8,272 nucleotides of DNA. Origin: Deltaproteobacteria bacterium (GTDB taxonomy: Bacteria > Desulfobacterota > DSM-4660 > Desulfatiglandales > HGW-15). Positions 6,562-8,272 of this stretch are shown one piece after another. Position 1 is the stretch's first letter; every line of letters begins with the position of its first letter. The notes beneath the pieces are model-generated. The model did not search any database, had not been told where the DNA came from, and saw only the letters and a program-made list of their open reading frames with translations. The position numbers and the translations under genes are program-made. Location of the stretch: positions 1 through 8,272 of the forward strand of contig JAFGPH010000548.1 of assembly GCA_016926135.1 (NCBI GenBank), in the 5' to 3' direction.

Positions 6562-6589
6562 AAAAATTAAAGCCCCCGAAGAGGGGGGC
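6562..6589 (-). terminator. Intrinsic terminator on the minus strand
   Basis: On the minus strand a 6-bp all-GC stem (GCCCCC, 6589-6584, with GGGGGC, 6577-6572) and a 6-base loop are followed by TTTAATTTTT (6571-6562). On the plus strand no U-tract follows, so it works leftward only. No intact minus-strand gene lies immediately upstream of it; it would stop antisense or stray transcription before the operon promoter, and may be left over from the broken def region. Confidence 0.75.
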
Positions 6590-6599
6590 ATATGGACAC

Positions 6600-6628
6600 T
6601 TGCAGCGCATATCCCATTCTGATATTAT
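6600..6628 (+). promoter_or_regulatory. Sigma70 promoter of the toxin-antitoxin operon
   Basis: TTGCAG (6600-6605), a 17-base spacer and TATTAT (6623-6628) form a good -35/-10 pair about 37 bases before the antitoxin start. The antitoxin, a ribbon-helix-helix protein, probably represses this promoter, as is usual for such modules. Confidence 0.65.
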
Positions 6629-6664
6629 TGGTGACCGCTTGGCAGGATATTACGGAGGGCTGTC

Positions 6665-6910
6665 ATGGGCACCATTTCACTGAAACTCCCCGACGATCTG
6701 CTGCACGAGAGTGGGGAATTCGCCGAGGCCCTGCAGGTCTCCCGCGCGGAGTTAATCCGTCGTGCCATAGACCGGATGAACCGCAAGACCCGCGCCGTGT
6801 TGAGGGCCAAACGCCTTGCCGATGCCTCGCGAAAGGTCCGTAGGGAGAGCCTTCGCGTCAATGCGGATTTCGCGGCCGTCGAGAGAGACCCCGATGTTCA
6901 GGCGAGGTGA
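6665..6910 (+). CDS. Ribbon-helix-helix antitoxin of a MazF-type module
   Basis: This 81-residue protein begins with the ribbon 'TISLKLPDDLLHES' and two helices ('EFAEALQVSRAELIRRAIDRM'), a CopG/MetJ-type ribbon-helix-helix DNA-binding domain (residues about 2-40). The C-terminal half is basic and helical ('ASRKVRRESLRVNADFAAVE'), ending in 'RDPDVQAR', the part expected to wrap around and neutralise the toxin. ATG 6665 is preceded by GGAGG at good spacing. Its last 17 bases overlap the toxin gene, giving translational coupling typical of antitoxin-toxin pairs. It should bind its own promoter. Confidence 0.88.
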   Translation: MGTISLKLPDDLLHESGEFAEALQVSRAELIRRAIDRMNRKTRAVLRAKRLADASRKVRRESLRVNADFAAVERDPDVQAR

Positions 6911-7244
6911 GATATGGCTCGCCGACCTCAATCCCCGTCGGGGGGCGGAACCGGGCAAGACGCAGCCCGTGCTGATCGTGCAGTCACAGGCGCTCCTGGA
7001 CGCCGGCCATCCCATAACCGTCGTTATCCCCCTCACGACTCGTCTCATTGAGGACGCCGAGCCCCTCCACATCCGGGTCCCCAAGGGTGGGGGGCTGGGA
7101 CAGACCTCCGACCTTCTCATGGATCAAATCCGGGCCATCGACAATCGCCGCCTTGTCAAAGGGACGATCACTACGCTCGGCCGCGCCGTCCTCGCCAAGG
7201 TGGACGATGCCATCCGGGAAGTGCTGGACCTGACGGAAGACTAG
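6894..7244 (+). CDS. mazF: MazF/PemK-family mRNA-cleaving toxin
   Basis: This 116-residue protein has the PemK/MazF fold of sequence-specific endoribonucleases: 'RRGEIWLADLNPRRGAEPGKT' (residues 3-23), 'PVLIVQS', 'VVIPLTT' (43-49), then 'LLMDQIRAIDNRRLVKG' and the C-terminal helix 'VLAKVDDAIREVL'. I place the start at ATG 6894, which gives the standard MFRRGEIW opening and a 17-base overlap with the antitoxin; the longer frame from 6816 would add residues that only shadow the antitoxin. Thr48 or Thr49 corresponds to the conserved active-site Thr. The position of the conserved active-site Arg (xRPVLV in EndoA/MazF) is Gln24 here (KTQPVLIV), so activity may be altered; some relatives may share this. 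The toxin would be kept inactive by the upstream antitoxin. Confidence 0.9.
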   Translation: MFRRGEIWLADLNPRRGAEPGKTQPVLIVQSQALLDAGHPITVVIPLTTRLIEDAEPLHIRVPKGGGLGQTSDLLMDQIRAIDNRRLVKGTITTLGRAVLAKVDDAIREVLDLTED

Positions 7245-7251
7245 GCGGCAT

Positions 7252-7274
7252 GGATCCCGACATGTCGTGGATCC
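7252..7274. repeat. Palindrome downstream of the toxin gene
   Basis: GGATCC, the perfect palindrome CGACATGTCG and then T-GGATCC form a nearly symmetric 23-base hairpin just after the toxin stop. No T-run follows, so it is not a classical terminator; it may stabilise the transcript end. Confidence 0.5.
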
Positions 7275-7276
7275 GC

Positions 7277-7356
7277 ACCTCAAACCGCGCCCCCGCGCAG
7301 GGGGCGACTTGTATAAAATCGCGACAGAGGAGCGGTTTTACTGTTTCAATCCACGC
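7277..7356 (-). CRISPR. Remnant of a type I-C CRISPR array: half repeat, one spacer, degenerate terminal repeat
   Basis: On the minus strand the first element is GCGTGGATTGAAAC (7356-7343), the exact 3' half of type I-C repeats as in Desulfovibrio. A 34-base spacer follows (7342-7309). Then comes a 32-base unit (7308-7277) that begins GTCGCCCCC, continues TGCGC and GGGGGCG as the typical stem-loop of such repeats, and ends in a degenerate CGGTTTGAGGT instead of TGGATTGAAAC. Degeneration at the 3' end is usual for the last repeat of an array, so this is the leader-distal end. The 5' half of the first repeat, all other spacers, the leader and the cas genes are absent; the sequence upstream is instead a peptide deformylase fragment. 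The half repeats and the I-C-like spacer length make chance resemblance unlikely. Confidence 0.8.
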
Positions 7357-7500
7357 GCCCTGTCGCCTCCGGAAGGCCGTGAGCGTGTCGTGCAAGTCCT
7401 CCACGAGCGAGGTCACCTCGTCCAGATCGGCCTCCGCAACGGCCTCGCCGACGCGGTAGAGCTGCAGGTTGCCGAGAAGCAGGATTTTCCTCTCCGCCAT
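7354..7500 (-). pseudogene. def: Truncated peptide deformylase (N-terminal fragment) fused to the CRISPR remnant
   Basis: From ATG 7500, preceded by GGAAGGGGG, the first 48 or so residues match the N-terminus of a deformylase subgroup: 'RKILLLGNLQLYRVGE', 'VEDLHDTLTAFRRRQGA'. Deformylases remove the formyl group from new proteins and need three motifs (GxGxAAPQ, EGCLS, HExDH). The fragment stops just before the first, so no catalytic or metal-binding residue remains. After 'RQGA' the frame runs into the CRISPR half repeat (W-I-E-T) and on to a stop at 7171 on the antisense of the toxin gene; that tail is not a natural protein. The break lies at a GCG shared by both partners (7354-7356). A functional def copy must exist elsewhere if the host lives. 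The proline of the usual GNPQLY is leucine. Confidence 0.75.
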
Positions 7501-7527
7501 ATCTTTTCCCCCTTCCTGCGGGAGAGG

Positions 7528-7553
7528 CCCCCGATGTGTGATCGAGGGGTTTT
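7528..7553 (+). other. Hairpin with short T-tract in front of the def fragment
   Basis: CCCC-CGAT, loop GTGTG, ATCG-A-GGGG with one bulged base, then TTTT on the plus strand. It could act as a weak terminator rightward, or as a structure in the 5' leader of the minus-strand def fragment. Confidence 0.35.
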
Positions 7554-7557
7554 CGGA

Positions 7558-7839
7558 TCACGCTCTGCTGTCGCTTGTTCCGGCAGTCGGTACGTCTCGG
7601 TAGCTTATCCAAGTGATCACGGTCAGCCGATCCATGAGCTTCTCCGCGCTCTCCCGCAACTACCGTGCGATTTGACCGAACGACTCAAGCCCGGACTCCA
7701 GGGCAGACTTGAAATGGCGCGCCTCCTCAGGCCTCTCTCCCGTCCATTTATCGAGGTGTTTGCTGGCTATTTGAAAAACCTCTCTCAACGTTGGCGCCCT
7801 GGTATCCCTCAGCGCAAGGGTTATCAGCTCAAGTGCCAT
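7558..7839 (-). pseudogene. Unrecognised small gene interrupted by an in-frame TAG, probably truncated by the IS91 remnant
   Basis: From ATG 7839 the frame codes 59 residues ('MALELITLALRDTRAPTLRE', 'VFQIASKHLDKWTGERPEEA', 'RHFKSALESGLESFGQIAR'), then TAG (7662-7660), then continues in the same frame as 'LRESAEKLMDRLTVITWISY' and 'RDVPTAGTSDSRA' to TGA 7560-7558. Both parts look like one helical, charged soluble protein, and reading TAG as Gln would give a smooth 'IARQLRESAEKLM'. The frame is also open upstream to 7926, but there it lies antisense to transposase sequence, so the true N-terminus may be lost; the ribosome-binding site before 7839 is poor. I do not recognise the family. It lies upstream of the def fragment on the same strand. 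A nonsense mutation is the simplest explanation; readthrough or pyrrolysine is possible but unsupported. Confidence 0.45.
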
Positions 7840-7844
7840 GGCCG

Positions 7845-8264
7845 GCGGGAGGTTCTCCGCCGTCTCGCCAAAATGCTCCTGAGGAGGGGGAAGATCACGG
7901 AAGAAGTGGTGAGGCTCATCCTGTCATGGCCGCATTCCGGATTCAACGTCCACTCAGGCTCAAGGATTCAACCCCGGAACGAAGAGGCCATGGGGAACCT
8001 GGCAACTTGTCCAAAATGCTCAGGCAAGATGAAAATCATCAGTGTCATAGAGGACGAAGAGGTCATCAAAAGGATACTAAAGCATCTCGGACTATGGGAG
8101 GTAAAGCTCCGCCCGCCACCCAAAGCGACTGGCCCGCCAAGGCGCCCCGAATACCGGATCGACTATTCCACATCCCAGCTTCCTCCTTCGGATAAGTGGC
8201 CCGCGTATCAAGTACGGGGAAGGTTTATGTGGACCAGGAATACCCCGAGACGTTCCCCTCCTGA
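7845..8264 (+). pseudogene. C-terminal remnant of an IS91-family (Y2/HUH) transposase
   Basis: In frame with 7846 the sequence reads 'EVLRRLAKMLLRRGKITEEV', 'LSWPHSGFNVHSGSRIQP', 'NEEAMGNLA', a stretch typical of IS91-type transposases. It then jumps straight to the C-terminal zinc-binding end 'TCPKCSGKMKIISVIEDEEV' and 'KRILKHLGLWEVKLRPPP'. The block that normally lies between (starting RYIIRASFS, with the region around the catalytic tyrosines) is missing, so an in-frame deletion sits near 8007. After 'IDYSTSQLPPSDKW' (about 8200-8220) a frameshift follows; the usual ending 'YVDQEYPETFPS' is found one frame over and stops at TGA 8262-8264. The N-terminal half is absent and the remnant abuts a minus-strand reading frame at about 7840. 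It cannot be active. Confidence 0.85.
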
Positions 8265-8272
8265 TTTCCGAA

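Larger units (their letters stand above)
5976..6660. other. Gene-free stretch between the operon and the toxin-antitoxin module
   Basis: I see no convincing gene on either strand here; the open frames lack family features and overlap each other. The left part (5976-6220) would be a roughly 240-nt leader of the minus-strand operon; I recognise no riboswitch in it. Positions 6180-6235 are strikingly AT-rich against GC-rich surroundings and hold the candidate operon promoter. Positions 6258-6383 contain several inverted repeats. Positions 6562-6589 hold a minus-strand terminator, and 6600-6628 a plus-strand promoter. Confidence 0.7.

Noticed and set aside
6164..6622. Plus-strand ORF of 152 codons in the intergenic region, and overlapping short ORFs.
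   Set aside because: Composition is Pro/Arg/Ser-rich as expected for noncoding GC-rich DNA, there is no ribosome-binding site, and it runs through inverted repeats and the terminator.
7171..7356. C-terminal extension of the def-like frame beyond residue 48.
   Set aside because: It translates CRISPR repeat, spacer and antisense toxin sequence; it is readthrough of a junction, not a designed fusion protein.
7234..8272. A plus-strand frame open for about 346 codons up to the window end.
   Set aside because: Only the part from about 7845 resembles a protein (IS91 transposase). The left part is antisense to the def fragment and the minus-strand gene, crosses the CRISPR remnant and has no family features or start site.

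Overview
The window (about 8.3 kb, GC-rich) looks like a chromosomal accessory segment of a Gram-negative anaerobe. The clues are a tripartite tricarboxylate transporter (TTT) with a periplasmic binding protein, apparent use of selenocysteine, and the remnant of a type I-C CRISPR array with a repeat of the kind known from Desulfovibrio. I infer a Desulfobacterota-like (deltaproteobacterial) host; this is not proven.

Layout. Positions 95-1021 (+) hold a decayed IS630-family transposase. Positions 1007-5975 (-) hold a compact seven-gene operon, read from right to left: an AhpD/carboxymuconolactone-decarboxylase-like protein with a CxxC motif, a cupin, an 81-residue glutaredoxin-like protein whose first active-site cysteine codon is an in-frame TGA, then tctC, tctB, tctA and a GntR/FadR-type regulator. 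Intergenic gaps are only 1-25 bases. Positions 5976-6660 carry no gene: they hold the likely operon promoter in an AT-rich patch, a cluster of inverted repeats, a minus-strand terminator and the promoter of the next module. Positions 6665-7244 (+) are a ribbon-helix-helix/MazF toxin-antitoxin pair. Positions 7277-8264 are a graveyard: a one-spacer CRISPR remnant fused to the 5' end of a peptide deformylase gene, a small minus-strand reading frame interrupted by TAG, and the C-terminal part of an IS91-family transposase with an internal deletion and a frameshift.

The main discovery is the small gene at 4723-4968 (-). A standard ORF finder misses it because it is split by TGA. Read through, it gives a coherent glutaredoxin-fold protein with a UGDC motif. 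A 7-bp hairpin with an AGUUU loop starts 15 nt after the TGA, as expected for a bacterial SECIS element. It lies 1 base after the cupin stop and 25 bases before tctC, with its own ribosome-binding site.

Working model: GntR controls the operon; TctC captures a carboxylate in the periplasm and TctAB imports it; the cupin and the CxxC AhpD-like protein act on the substrate or on an associated oxidant; the selenocysteine glutaredoxin supplies or relays reducing equivalents. The substrate and the redox partner cannot be read from the sequence.
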